A stretch of DNA of 24,845 nucleotides, taken from positions 1-24,845 of the IMG/VR virus record IMGVR_UViG_3300043539_000123; one strand, 5' to 3'. The translations under genes were made by a program, and so were the position numbers. Positions 13,324 to 20,964 of the stretch are shown here, piece after piece. The stretch comes from a virus. The notes below the pieces were generated by a model that was not told where the DNA came from, ran no database searches, and was given only the letters and a program-made list of their open reading frames with translations. The number at the start of each line of letters is the position of its first letter. The first letter of the stretch is position 1.

Positions 13324-13742
13324 CTATTTAATTTACTGAGGATAGCGTTCCACGCTAGTCTAAGTATGTATGGTATAGCAAGCCCTAACCAAAAAGGCCA
13401 CCATGCTATTTTATACTTAGGTACCTCATGTTTTTTTGTGATTGTATTGCCTCGTATCTTTTCAATTTTGGTCTTATACCTGTACTCAATACGAGTCTGC
13501 CATCTAGTCTTAGGTATGTAGATATTGTTGAATTTAATAACCGTATCCTTAGTGGTGTAGAACTTCTCCCATACAATAGTGTCATTCTTAATAACAGGGA
13601 ATGAGTCAACAGTGGAGATGCGGATGGTATCACTATCCTGGACTAACTGCAGTCCATTCTTTAATGCTTTCTTATAGTGCCATTGAGCACGCTTAGGAGC
13701 TGAGCATGATAGCAGGATGAGTATAGGTATTAAATATCTCAT
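13320..13742 (-). CDS. One-piece spanin (u-spanin) candidate
   Basis: A 140-residue protein with a very short lipoprotein signal (MRYLIPILILLSC, lipobox LLSC with Cys13) and a C-terminal hydrophobic segment at about residues 113-133 (WWPFWLGLAIPYILRLAW) followed by a basic tail. The middle is strand-rich. An outer-membrane lipid anchor plus an inner-membrane segment is the definition of a unimolecular spanin, which joins or fuses the two membranes in the last step of lysis. It directly follows the amidase (ATGA overlap), in the expected lysis-cassette position. It also implies a Gram-negative host. Confidence 0.7.
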   Translation of the reverse strand: MRYLIPILILLSCSAPKRAQWHYKKALKNGLQLVQDSDTIRISTVDSFPVIKNDTIVWEKFYTTKDTVIKFNNIYIPKTRWQTRIEYRYKTKIEKIRGNTITKKHEVPKYKIAWWPFWLGLAIPYILRLAWNAILSKLNR

Positions 13743-14386
13743 AGGCTTTGTAACATCTTAATCATTCTAGGGCATGGGTAAATATCTGCCTTATCTTTTC
13801 TCACACTGTTATGCGTGTAGATCCCTGCAGTTCCTTTGAATGCCTCTTTGTCTATGCTGAATATCTCGGACCGGTATGCCTTGGGAATGTCATAGGTCTC
13901 ACAAAGGTACTCCACCAACTGCCGAGTGCTTTCAATCTGTTCATCCGTATATTTGTACCAATACTTATTACCCTTGTAGGGTGTTTCTAATGTGGTTACC
14001 ATTGATGGGTCCACCACTCCCTTGACATAATTGTAGTACTTACCATCCTTTAGCTTCAATGGGCCCCAATTACACACCTCTATACCTACGGATAGCTTGT
14101 TTAAGTTTTGGTACTTGAGTCCATGAGCTGAGAAATCTTGGCTATCTATCCCCAAGTGATAAGCCCAATGCTTAGAGCTGAAGCACTGTACTATGCTACC
14201 TCTTTCACCTATTACAAATGCAGTAGCAATCCTATCTCCGTTGCTATTCCACCAACGTGATACAGCTACAGGGTTACCATTGCCTGCAGTATGGTGTAGA
14301 TATATTTGTTTTTTCTCAGACTCTTCGTGGAAGTACTGACTGTTAGATAGGCGTTCCTGAAATATCTTGCTTGTGTCTAATTTCAT
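13739..14386 (-). CDS. Endolysin: N-acetylmuramoyl-L-alanine amidase (Amidase_2 family)
   Basis: A 215-residue enzyme that cuts the bond between muramic acid and the peptide in peptidoglycan. IYLHHTAGN at residues 28-36 supplies the first zinc ligand, and THNSVRKDKADIYPCP at 191-206 supplies His192, the Lys199-x-Asp201 catalytic pair and Cys205 as further ligands, as in the T7-lysozyme type. FVIGERGSIVQCF and KHWAYHLG are the usual family strands. There is no signal peptide, so it needs the holin encoded just upstream, which it overlaps by 44 bases. Confidence 0.9.
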   Translation of the reverse strand: MKLDTSKIFQERLSNSQYFHEESEKKQIYLHHTAGNGNPVAVSRWWNSNGDRIATAFVIGERGSIVQCFSSKHWAYHLGIDSQDFSAHGLKYQNLNKLSVGIEVCNWGPLKLKDGKYYNYVKGVVDPSMVTTLETPYKGNKYWYKYTDEQIESTRQLVEYLCETYDIPKAYRSEIFSIDKEAFKGTAGIYTHNSVRKDKADIYPCPRMIKMLQSL

Positions 14387-14834
14387 CTAGGTCCTTTTTA
14401 ATATCCTTAGCTCTTGAAAATAAGTTTTTCATTGCCTGCCATAAATCAAGCCCTTTCACTGCTTTGTAATTCTCATTGATACTCATCACCTCAATAGATA
14501 CCAGGATGAGTGCAAGTATCTTTGTGAGCAATAAATCTACCGAGAAAAATTGTAAGATGATATTATTTAATATAAATTTATCAATCATATAAAACAAGAT
14601 AACCGTTACCTCATAGAGTAGCATCTTGCTAATGATTGCAGATAGACCTCTGCTAGTTATCTTAACCTTGTTTTTAATTGACTTCCATACCCCTGTGATA
14701 GTATCAAGTAAGATCACAAAGCCTACTAGAAACAACAGCCCTGAGATAGGCATTAAGAATGCAGCAATGGTAGCAGTTAGCTTGACCCAATTTGCTTGCA
14801 TTGTAGCTAGTAGTATCGCGAGCTGTGACTTCAT
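14343..14834 (-). CDS. Holin
   Basis: A 163-residue membrane protein with three or four hydrophobic segments: about residues 17-46 (with GLLFLVGFVILLDTITGVW), 69-85 and 95-115. The block FVILLDTITGVWKSIK followed by a basic, Ser-rich loop (KVKITSRGLS) is characteristic of the phage_holin_4/toxin-secretion holin family. The C-terminus is basic and helical (FSRAKDIKKDLDEIRHK). It is followed directly by the amidase and spanin, giving the order holin, endolysin, spanin. Its first base pair overlaps the connector gene stop. Confidence 0.8.
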   Translation of the reverse strand: MKSQLAILLATMQANWVKLTATIAAFLMPISGLLFLVGFVILLDTITGVWKSIKNKVKITSRGLSAIISKMLLYEVTVILFYMIDKFILNNIILQFFSVDLLLTKILALILVSIEVMSINENYKAVKGLDLWQAMKNLFSRAKDIKKDLDEIRHKQDISGTPI

Positions 14835-15400
14835 TACAAGATTAGGATGCTGTTATTGTACCCATTCTCAAGGAAGTTACCACACATACCTGTGCAGGTA
14901 TCCTGCCATTGAGTGATGCAGCTGCAGTTTTGGAACATTGGTCTGAGGTCAGTATCCTGGTTAGCTGTGGATATGAATATAGGGAACAGGTTACGGTTAG
15001 CAAGTAGCCATCTGATTAGACGTTGTTCAAAGAAACTAGCCTTTTGTGCATAGTGTTCCATCCCAAATGCTACCTCACTTCTGGATACACTTGCAGAATA
15101 ATCTCCGTTTTGAGTCTGAAGTCCTTTGTTTTTTAACTGATAAGTCAACCCAAATACAGCATCCTCAGCTGACCTCCATGCGATAACCGGCTGAATGAAC
15201 TCTACTAGGTCAATCTCATCAGGTGTAAGTGTCTGATTGTTGTATGCTGTTAGCATGTGATTGTAGAACGTAGTGCCCAGGATAGGCTGCACTCTTAATG
15301 CCGCTTGTGTCGCAATGTATGGAGTTACGTCAGTAACATCCACATTAGCTGTGATGGGTGTGTTTGTCTTTAGGTAGGTTTCAGTGATAAAATACAGCAT
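14834..15400 (-). CDS. Head-tail connector-like protein
   Basis: A 188-residue protein immediately after the portal (one-base overlap). The start MLYFITETYLKTNTPITANV, the helical centre with IQPVIAWRSAEDAVFGLTYQLKNKG and the C-terminal Asn/Cys-rich segment (PMFQNCSC, CTGMCGNF) fit the connector/adaptor-type proteins found in this position in Bacteroidota phages. Such proteins close the portal ring and receive the tail. The call rests on position and general pattern, not on catalytic motifs. Confidence 0.6.
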   Translation of the reverse strand: MLYFITETYLKTNTPITANVDVTDVTPYIATQAALRVQPILGTTFYNHMLTAYNNQTLTPDEIDLVEFIQPVIAWRSAEDAVFGLTYQLKNKGLQTQNGDYSASVSRSEVAFGMEHYAQKASFFEQRLIRWLLANRNLFPIFISTANQDTDLRPMFQNCSCITQWQDTCTGMCGNFLENGYNNSILIL

Positions 15401-16695
15401 TATACAATAGGTTGAGTAGGTTCATCAATAGGAGGTAAAGATGCTAGAGCTCTAATCTCATTGGTAGTCATTTTTTCAAGTACTTTGCTTAGTAGTGCAT
15501 CACTCAAATTGTTCAATGCATCCTTAACTTGAGCAGTTTTCTCATCTACCTCAATAATAGTATCACCAATGATTTGATAGTTATTGATTGTGAAATCAGC
15601 AGGGATGCGAGCAATGGTTAGTATCTCATTAAAGATAGTAGTTACCTGTTGACGTAACTCCATGACTACATTCTTTTCAAAGATAACATAGGCCTGCTTG
15701 ATATCACTACCATTACCTAAGCTACCAGTGGTACGGATACCCATTAGGATAGGGTCAATGGTGTGGCTAAAACAAATCTGTTCAGTGTTCAATGCAGATG
15801 CCTCATGAAATAGCTTATCATTGCCATTAGTAGGTAGGCTTTCAATCTTTGGTAGTTGGTCCGCACTATTGGCAAAGAATGCAACTGCCTTACCGGCATT
15901 GGCTGCACCTTTAAGACGGTCAATAGTTTCCTTGATCATGTGCTTTTCCTCCTCAGACTGTGGCCTCTTTGGGAACATCATAGCAAAGCTAGGGAACACA
16001 CTATTTTGGATGTTACTTTTTGCGAAGTAACTTAACTCGCCACTCAAAAATGCAAAATTAAGTGCCGAACTATATGTCGGCAAACTATAGTGGTCCTGAC
16101 CAACTGACTTAACTTCGTAGCAATAGAGCTGACATTCATCCTTACAGGTGATGTGGTAAGGCTTAATTTCTTTGATGTCGATGTTAGTGCTCCAGTCATC
16201 ACATAAATAGTACATATCTCCAAACCTAGATACCCTTACTTTGTCAGGTGATACATTCTCTATCTTGATTAGTTTCTTTTTTTCACCAAAATATAGCTTG
16301 AAGTACACACGATTGTGGATGATTAACTGCTTTGTAACAGCCTTAACAGTGTGCTTGAGGTTAGCTTTCTTTTCAAAGGTAAACATCTCAAGTTTTTCCT
16401 GAGGTGTGAGCTTATCGGTTGTAAGGTTAAAGCCTCCACCAATTACAGCGTTGGTCTTATAGTCTACAATGGCACCATGTAGTGGTGAGCTGTAGTACAT
16501 TTGATTGAGCATTTGTGGATACAGGTTATCTGTTCCAAATCTCACCCACATGTTAGTAGAATATCTACCGTTTACATAGGGCAGTGTCAAGTTACCTCTC
16601 CCTACCGGTAGGAATGGGGTGCTAAATGATTGATAGCCCTCTACCATTTCAGGACCTTTTGGTTTAATGTTAAATAGTCTTTCGTACCAAGCCAT
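15400..16695 (-). CDS. Portal protein
   Basis: This 431-residue protein forms the ring through which DNA enters and leaves the capsid. Typical portal features are YSSPLHGAIVDYKTNAVIGGG near residues 68-88, the wing strands GDMYYLCDDW near 160, and the C-terminal half with ASALNTEQICFSHTIDPILMG and TTGSLGNGSDIKQAYVIFEK, a helix-rich stem and crown. The length fits the phage portal/PBSX family. It lies between the small structural gene at 16698 and the connector, but after the capsid gene, the reverse of the usual order. Confidence 0.85.
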   Translation of the reverse strand: MAWYERLFNIKPKGPEMVEGYQSFSTPFLPVGRGNLTLPYVNGRYSTNMWVRFGTDNLYPQMLNQMYYSSPLHGAIVDYKTNAVIGGGFNLTTDKLTPQEKLEMFTFEKKANLKHTVKAVTKQLIIHNRVYFKLYFGEKKKLIKIENVSPDKVRVSRFGDMYYLCDDWSTNIDIKEIKPYHITCKDECQLYCYEVKSVGQDHYSLPTYSSALNFAFLSGELSYFAKSNIQNSVFPSFAMMFPKRPQSEEEKHMIKETIDRLKGAANAGKAVAFFANSADQLPKIESLPTNGNDKLFHEASALNTEQICFSHTIDPILMGIRTTGSLGNGSDIKQAYVIFEKNVVMELRQQVTTIFNEILTIARIPADFTINNYQIIGDTIIEVDEKTAQVKDALNNLSDALLSKVLEKMTTNEIRALASLPPIDEPTQPIV

Positions 16696-16697
16696 AG

Positions 16698-17048
16698 TTA
16701 ATCGTATATTGAAGTTCCTGCAGGACCACTTACAACCATTCTCCCCTCCTCAATGACTACACCTGTAGTCTGTGCTATTGTAAGAGGCAAAACGAATGGT
16801 GTTGAGCTCTCATATACCTGGTAAGTGAACTGACCTTTTAAGAGTGTAATGTCTGTTGGCTCATCAAGAGTAAACAGGTTGTATCTTTCTGGCCATGCAC
16901 TCGTATCAGCAGATGTGAAGAGCTGTGGTGTGCTAGTAGTATTCATTTCATTGGTGAATACAAATAAATAGTGTGGTGTAGTAACCGTAGTTACCTCACT
17001 AAGAGTCAACACGAACTGATTAATAACACCTTGATCTAAGTAAATCAC
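16698..17048 (-). CDS. Small structural protein, GTG start
   Basis: A 116-residue strand-rich protein (MIYLDQGVINQFVLTLSEVT, later HYLFVFTNEM, FTYQVYES and a C-terminal GRMVVSGPAGTSIYD). Proteins with this N-terminus and the 'ERYNLFTL' motif near residue 54 are frequent among structural genes of Bacteroidota phages. I do not know their exact role; head decoration or tail adaptor are possible. The start is GTG at 17048, one base after late promoter motif copy C, which supports the choice over any internal start. Confidence 0.7.
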   Translation of the reverse strand: MIYLDQGVINQFVLTLSEVTTVTTPHYLFVFTNEMNTTSTPQLFTSADTSAWPERYNLFTLDEPTDITLLKGQFTYQVYESSTPFVLPLTIAQTTGVVIEEGRMVVSGPAGTSIYD

Positions 17049-17049
17049 A

Positions 17050-17078
17050 CCTATATTAAATTAGCTTTGTCAAATGTT
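17050..17078 (-). promoter_or_regulatory. Late promoter motif, copy C
   Basis: AACA (17078-17075), 17 bases, then AATATAGG (17057-17050) on the minus strand, one base before a GTG start. It lies just after a terminator, so the portal-connector-lysis unit can be transcribed independently of the tail-tube gene. Confidence 0.6.
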
Positions 17079-17081
17079 CAT

Positions 17082-17111
17082 AAAAAAAGCCCTACCATTA
17101 CAGCAGGGCTT
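17082..17111 (-). terminator. Intrinsic terminator after the tail-tube gene
   Basis: On the minus strand AAGCCCT (17111-17105) pairs with AGGGCTT (17093-17087) around an 11-base loop, followed by a run of seven T (17088-17082). It lies about 23 bases beyond the stop of the gene at 17134 and just before the next late promoter motif. Confidence 0.8.
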
Positions 17112-17133
17112 AAATATAGAGAGGTAGAATTGC

Positions 17134-17685
17134 TTATTGTACTCCGATTGCTTGAAGTGCAAGATCAGTCATATCAATGTTGTAAGCTAAGTAAGGGTTC
17201 TCAGCTACCAAAGTAACTGTATATTTTGAACCATCAGCTCTAGCTGTACCTGAGCCCTCACCTGTAGCAGATAACTGCAAGTATGGGAAGTACCAATATA
17301 AGCCATTAGCATCTAAGATGATAGCTGTTAAGTATTGCTGTCCTGTTCCTAGGATTTTAATAGCACGAGACTTATCAGCATCTCTTCTGTGGAATACTAA
17401 GTTAACTGTCTGAGTTACAAAAGAGCTACCATTAACTAAGTCAATAGTGCTATCCTCTGTATAGTTGGATGTGTTTCGGCGTACCTCAAATGGTTGGAAT
17501 AAATCACCACCTGGTTGTAAGGTGATACCTGTAATTTGCCAGGCATTCGCACCAGTTACTATAGATGGGTCAGCAGGAGTGATAGAAGCTATCTCATCCT
17601 GTGTATTAATCCAAACACCATAGATACCACCAATGTTGTTAAGACATGGTTTTACGATAGTCTCTAAAGATTGACATGTAGCCAT
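17134..17685 (-). CDS. Major tail tube protein candidate
   Basis: A 183-residue protein that should stack into the tail tube. The second half has the pattern of siphovirus tail-tube proteins in Bacteroidota phages: LVFHRRDADKSRAIKIL, then YLTAIILDANGLYWYFPYLQ and GEGSGTARADGSKYTVTLVA, ending with a helix (MTDLALQAIGVQ). The G-x-A-R-A-D-G-S-x-Y-x-V-T-L signature is typical. It has a terminator on each side, so it appears to be a single-gene transcript unit or to be read from the capsid unit, and is probably highly expressed. Confidence 0.7.
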   Translation of the reverse strand: MATCQSLETIVKPCLNNIGGIYGVWINTQDEIASITPADPSIVTGANAWQITGITLQPGGDLFQPFEVRRNTSNYTEDSTIDLVNGSSFVTQTVNLVFHRRDADKSRAIKILGTGQQYLTAIILDANGLYWYFPYLQLSATGEGSGTARADGSKYTVTLVAENPYLAYNIDMTDLALQAIGVQ

Positions 17686-17699
17686 TGTGTAAAAGTATT

Positions 17700-17724
17700 A
17701 AAGAGCCCCCTTGGTAGAGGGCTC
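17700..17724 (-). terminator. Terminator-like hairpin after the major capsid gene
   Basis: On the minus strand GAGCCC (17724-17719) pairs with GGGCTC (17708-17703) around a 10-base loop, followed by only three T before AAT. It lies between the capsid gene stop and the tail-tube start; the short T-run suggests partial termination. Confidence 0.55.
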
Positions 17725-17735
17725 ATGATTAAAAA

Positions 17736-18680
17736 TTATGCGTAGTAAACGATGTCAGTTGGGTTAACAAAGCTGAAACCAACTTTCATGTTAGCACGAG
17801 TACGGATAACCGGCTCAGCAACAGTGTCAGATAAGTTAACTGCACGTAGGTCAGATGGGTCTCCCTCACCATCAAAAGCAAAGATTAAATTGTCTTTCAA
17901 TGTGATAACAAATTTATTGTTAGACATTCCTGGACAAAGTACAATCTTGATACCTAAGTAAGTCAAAGACAAATCTTGAGTGATGAACGCTTGAGTGTTA
18001 CCTGAAGCTACTCCTAAACGGTAGATGTTTACTAATTGAGTAGGCATGTAGATACGTAGGTCAGCTGTACGTGATGCAATAGCTGCAGGAACTAAAGCAA
18101 AAGCAGCCTCTAATTTAGCACCTAATCCACCAACTCCTGAGAATGTAGTGATAGTACCACCACCACCATTGATAACATCACCTGCTAATTCTGAAGCAGC
18201 TAATTGTTTCTCATAACCATCACACAAAGCAAGCTGTGGGTTAGGAGATAATACATCACCTTGCCAACGTAGAGCTTCAATTTGTCCGTTAACAGCATTA
18301 GCCATTTCAGACCAGTAGAAGTTAAAGAAATTAGCTACAGAGAAATCACCATTAGATCCTGCTGACATTTGTAAAGATACGAATGACTGCTCTAAATCAA
18401 ACTGACAAACCTGAGCCATTGCAGAAAGAGCACATACGTCTACTTCATGTGAGCTTAAGTCATCTGAGTTAAGGTTAGGGAAGTTACATGGAGATGTAGC
18501 TAACAATCCTGAACCAAAAGTAACTGTACCAATTTTAGTCTTATACTTGATACCTGGTAGAGTACGGAAGTTATCAGCAATCTCAGTGCTTCCTAAATAT
18601 GCTTGAGCATAGAATGCCTCAGCGTTTGGTGCCAATAAAGCACTCGGGTCGATGTTCAAATCAAATCTTAATTTACGCAT
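17736..18680 (-). CDS. Major capsid protein, HK97-like fold likely
   Basis: A 314-residue protein at the position of the shell subunit, directly after the protease/scaffold gene. It begins MRKLRFDLNIDPSALLAPNA and includes ALSAMAQVCQFDLEQSFVSL, a segment FYWSEMANAVNGQIEALRWQ, the acidic Asp/Gly region GDVINGGGGTI, and NVYR-like strands (QLVNIYRLGVASGNTQAF), ending with MKVGFSFVNPTDIVYYA. The leader reads AACAACAACAAATAACAACAAAATG, an A-rich sequence suited to strong translation without a Shine-Dalgarno site. A hairpin follows the gene. Fold assignment is by context. Confidence 0.8.
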   Translation of the reverse strand: MRKLRFDLNIDPSALLAPNAEAFYAQAYLGSTEIADNFRTLPGIKYKTKIGTVTFGSGLLATSPCNFPNLNSDDLSSHEVDVCALSAMAQVCQFDLEQSFVSLQMSAGSNGDFSVANFFNFYWSEMANAVNGQIEALRWQGDVLSPNPQLALCDGYEKQLAASELAGDVINGGGGTITTFSGVGGLGAKLEAAFALVPAAIASRTADLRIYMPTQLVNIYRLGVASGNTQAFITQDLSLTYLGIKIVLCPGMSNNKFVITLKDNLIFAFDGEGDPSDLRAVNLSDTVAEPVIRTRANMKVGFSFVNPTDIVYYA

Positions 18681-18687
18681 TTTGTTG

Positions 18688-19671
18688 TTATTTGTTGTTG
18701 TTAAATTTTACGAAGTTACTTAGTTTTTGATGTGCACTTAAAGTCACAGCCTCAGCCATCTCCTCATCCTCTACCTCTACAGATAGAACTTCCTCTAATT
18801 GATTTTTGATTTCAGCAATCATGGCAAGCAAAGCATTTAATTGCTCATCCATTACAGGCTTAACAATAGCAAGGATAGCCTCTGCATCTACTGCAGGATC
18901 TATTGCCATTGTTTGCTCTTCTGCAGGAACTTCTGCTGTTACTTCCTCTTCAACTACAGTGTCCTCAAGGGCTATCTCTTCAGATACCTCTTCTTTTTCT
19001 ACATCTTTTACTTCAACTACTTTACCATCCTTGATGATATAGATTTTTTCGTTGATGATGTGCTCGCCATCTGGCAACATTAACTCATTCATTTGTGTTT
19101 TATTTTGGGATTGTTTTTGCTCGTTTAATTTCATGCCTAAGTATCCCTCAATAGAGAAACCTATCTGCTCCTGTGCTACAAGCTCAGCATAGTACTCTTT
19201 GTCAGTTACCTGGGCAGTAACCATTAGCGTACCCTCAGGCACTTCAATGCCAAATGATGAGTAAGCCTTATCCTTTTTTGGGTTGTCTACTATCCATGCC
19301 TCAAGTACATAGGCAGGAACGGTTTGAGATTGGTCATGCTCCAGGTTAAATAGGTCTCGGTTGACCATCTGCTGCATGAATTTTCCATGAATTTTCTCAA
19401 TCTCTTCCTTAGTAAACTTGACATTGTACTCCTCATCTGTATCCTCATCAAAGCGGTATATCTCCATAGGTATCAAAGCAGGTGCAGTTACTCTATATTT
19501 GAGCTCATCTGTAAAGAATAAAGCCTTAGCTTGAGAATTGAATGCCATCCCTTTGACCTTAATGGCAGGATTGGATGTGAATGCTATCTGTTCAATGCCT
19601 AAGTCCTGTCCGTTTTCAGCGTATTCAGGGTCAATAGTTATTTTGTAAGTAGGGATATCTTTTTTAGCCAT
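18688..19671 (-). CDS. Prohead protease (XkdF-like) fused to a scaffold domain
   Basis: A 327-residue protein. The N-terminal 180 residues match XkdF-type prohead serine proteases: VTAPALIPMEIYR at 61-73, IEKIHGKFMQ at 91-100, FNLEHDQS with catalytic His112, VLEAWIV at 122-128, and GFSIEGYL with the nucleophile Ser173. The C-terminal part is strongly acidic (Glu/Val-rich, 220-260) and then coiled-coil-like (about 270-300), as expected for an internal scaffold removed after assembly. The gene precedes the capsid gene with a 7-base gap and starts three bases after late promoter motif copy D. Confidence 0.85.
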   Translation of the reverse strand: MAKKDIPTYKITIDPEYAENGQDLGIEQIAFTSNPAIKVKGMAFNSQAKALFFTDELKYRVTAPALIPMEIYRFDEDTDEEYNVKFTKEEIEKIHGKFMQQMVNRDLFNLEHDQSQTVPAYVLEAWIVDNPKKDKAYSSFGIEVPEGTLMVTAQVTDKEYYAELVAQEQIGFSIEGYLGMKLNEQKQSQNKTQMNELMLPDGEHIINEKIYIIKDGKVVEVKDVEKEEVSEEIALEDTVVEEEVTAEVPAEEQTMAIDPAVDAEAILAIVKPVMDEQLNALLAMIAEIKNQLEEVLSVEVEDEEMAEAVTLSAHQKLSNFVKFNNNK

Positions 19672-19674
19672 CTA

Positions 19675-19702
19675 CCTATATTAAAAAAAACGTATATTTG
19701 TT
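19675..19702 (-). promoter_or_regulatory. Late promoter motif, copy D
   Basis: AACA (19702-19699), 16 bases (including an 8-base T run on this strand), then AATATAGG (19682-19675), three bases before the ATG at 19671. It is the only copy with a 16-base spacer and overlaps the -7 box of a promoter on the other strand. Confidence 0.55.
19693..19700 (+). promoter_or_regulatory. Host-type -7 box for the plus-strand genes
   Basis: TATATTTG on the plus strand matches TAnnTTTG exactly and lies 15 bases before the ATG at 19716. No clear TTG is present at the -33 position, so activity may be weak or need help. It overlaps the AACA block of the divergent late motif D. Confidence 0.45.
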
Positions 19703-19715
19703 CAAAAAATTAACT

Positions 19716-20264
19716 ATGATAACTATCTTAAACAGGGAAATTCCCAACCAACTTGAAGAGCTGACTATTGAGCAGTTCGAAGTCATTACTGATATTAATA
19801 ACAATCAGGAACTGGACCCCATTGATAAGCACCTCCAGGTGTTTGCTTACCTTGGCATCCCTGAGTCTGAGTTTTGGGACTATGATGTGGCTGACTTTGT
19901 AGGGATGGTAAAAGAATTTAACTCAGCAGAACGCAAAGAGTACCCGGTAGTAGAAGAGCTAGAGATTGAGGGCTACATCTACAAAGCACAAATGAAGTTA
20001 ACTGTACGTGATACTAAGATGATTGAGAAAGTAGCACTAAGAAAAGAGAAAGGATATATCTCTGAGATGTTGGCTATCATGTTCAAACGTGAGGACCTTA
20101 CACCCACTGAGCACTACACCGATGCACATATCAAGCAGAAAGCAAAGCTAATTCGTAAATTGAATGCTGCTATCTCCATTCCATACATGATGTTTATTGC
20201 ACAAAAAATAGGACAACAAGCTAATGATCAAGCTACCCAAGCAGTGGAGCCAAGTAACGCTTGA
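19716..20264 (+). CDS. Tail assembly chaperone-like protein 1
   Basis: A 182-residue acidic helical protein (start chosen at 19716, after the TATATTTG box; an in-frame ATG at 19698 would lie on the box itself). It begins MITILNREIPNQLEELTIEQ and contains YISEMLAIMFKREDLTPTEHY. It shares a domain plan with the next gene: an opening LTIEQF/LTLEQF block, a D-V-(A/D)-(D/E) turn and an AIMFKR/AILYRQ segment. Position near capsid, tube and tape measure, plus the overlapping pair arrangement, suggests the gpG/gpGT-type tail chaperones of siphoviruses. The call is contextual; the opposite strand is unusual. Confidence 0.5.
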   Translation: MITILNREIPNQLEELTIEQFEVITDINNNQELDPIDKHLQVFAYLGIPESEFWDYDVADFVGMVKEFNSAERKEYPVVEELEIEGYIYKAQMKLTVRDTKMIEKVALRKEKGYISEMLAIMFKREDLTPTEHYTDAHIKQKAKLIRKLNAAISIPYMMFIAQKIGQQANDQATQAVEPSNA

Positions 20265-20964
20265 GCAGTTCATTGAGTTTAGTCAGATAGATAGAGAACA
20301 GGGAGCCTACCACTACAACAGTGAGGCTCTTTCTATTTTATCGGATGAGCCTATTGATGTCATTGAGGACCTAGATGTGGATGAGTTAGCAGAACTTGTT
20401 AACGAGTCAAGATGGTGTACCTCTGAGCCATCCAAAAGATACAAGCATGAGCTGTTAGGGATGAAGTTCAAGCCATTCAGCAAGCTAACCCTATACGAGT
20501 ACATTGACCTTGATTATTTCTTTAGTAATAACTACATCACAAATCTTGATAAGGTATGTGCTATCCTGTACCGGCAAACTAAACTCAATGAATGGGGTGA
20601 TGAAATCATGGAGCCCTATGACTTTGACTGCAACATTAGAGCTGAGAAATTTCATGACCTACCCATCACAGATGTGTATGGTATTATTAATGAGTTCCTA
20701 AAGTTCAGGGATAACTTTCTTAAGACCTATGAAAACTTATTCACCGGTGATCTAGATACTCCACTCACCGATGAAGAGAAAGCTAACATGGACCCTGAAG
20801 AGATTAAAGAAATTGAGAAAGAGCAGACTCAAGTTAAGTGGTCATGGGAACAAACCATCTACGGGTTGACTAATGGGGATATAACAAAGAGTGATAAGAT
20901 AGGTGTCCTACCACTCGTTTATGTTTTCAATATCCTTTCAATGAAGAAAGAGTTAGACATCTAG
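20224..20964 (+). CDS. Tail assembly chaperone-like protein 2
   Basis: A 246-residue acidic protein beginning MIKLPKQWSQVTLEQFIEFS, with KLTLYEYIDLDYFFSNNYITN in one part of a middle region and VCAILYRQTKLNEWGDE after it; the C-terminal third is helical (KANMDPEEIKEIEKEQTQVK). It begins 41 bases inside gene 1, in the +1 frame, at TAATG, so reinitiation or frameshifting could link the two products. It is apparently a diverged paralogue of gene 1. It ends 12 bases inside the convergent gene at 20953. The tail-chaperone role is an inference. Confidence 0.5.
   Translation: MIKLPKQWSQVTLEQFIEFSQIDREQGAYHYNSEALSILSDEPIDVIEDLDVDELAELVNESRWCTSEPSKRYKHELLGMKFKPFSKLTLYEYIDLDYFFSNNYITNLDKVCAILYRQTKLNEWGDEIMEPYDFDCNIRAEKFHDLPITDVYGIINEFLKFRDNFLKTYENLFTGDLDTPLTDEEKANMDPEEIKEIEKEQTQVKWSWEQTIYGLTNGDITKSDKIGVLPLVYVFNILSMKKELDI

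Noticed and set aside
20203-20209. A-AAA-AAT-like slippery run for a -1 frameshift
   Set aside because: A -1 shift there does not enter the frame of the second plus-strand gene, and a TAG in that frame follows immediately (20209-20211).
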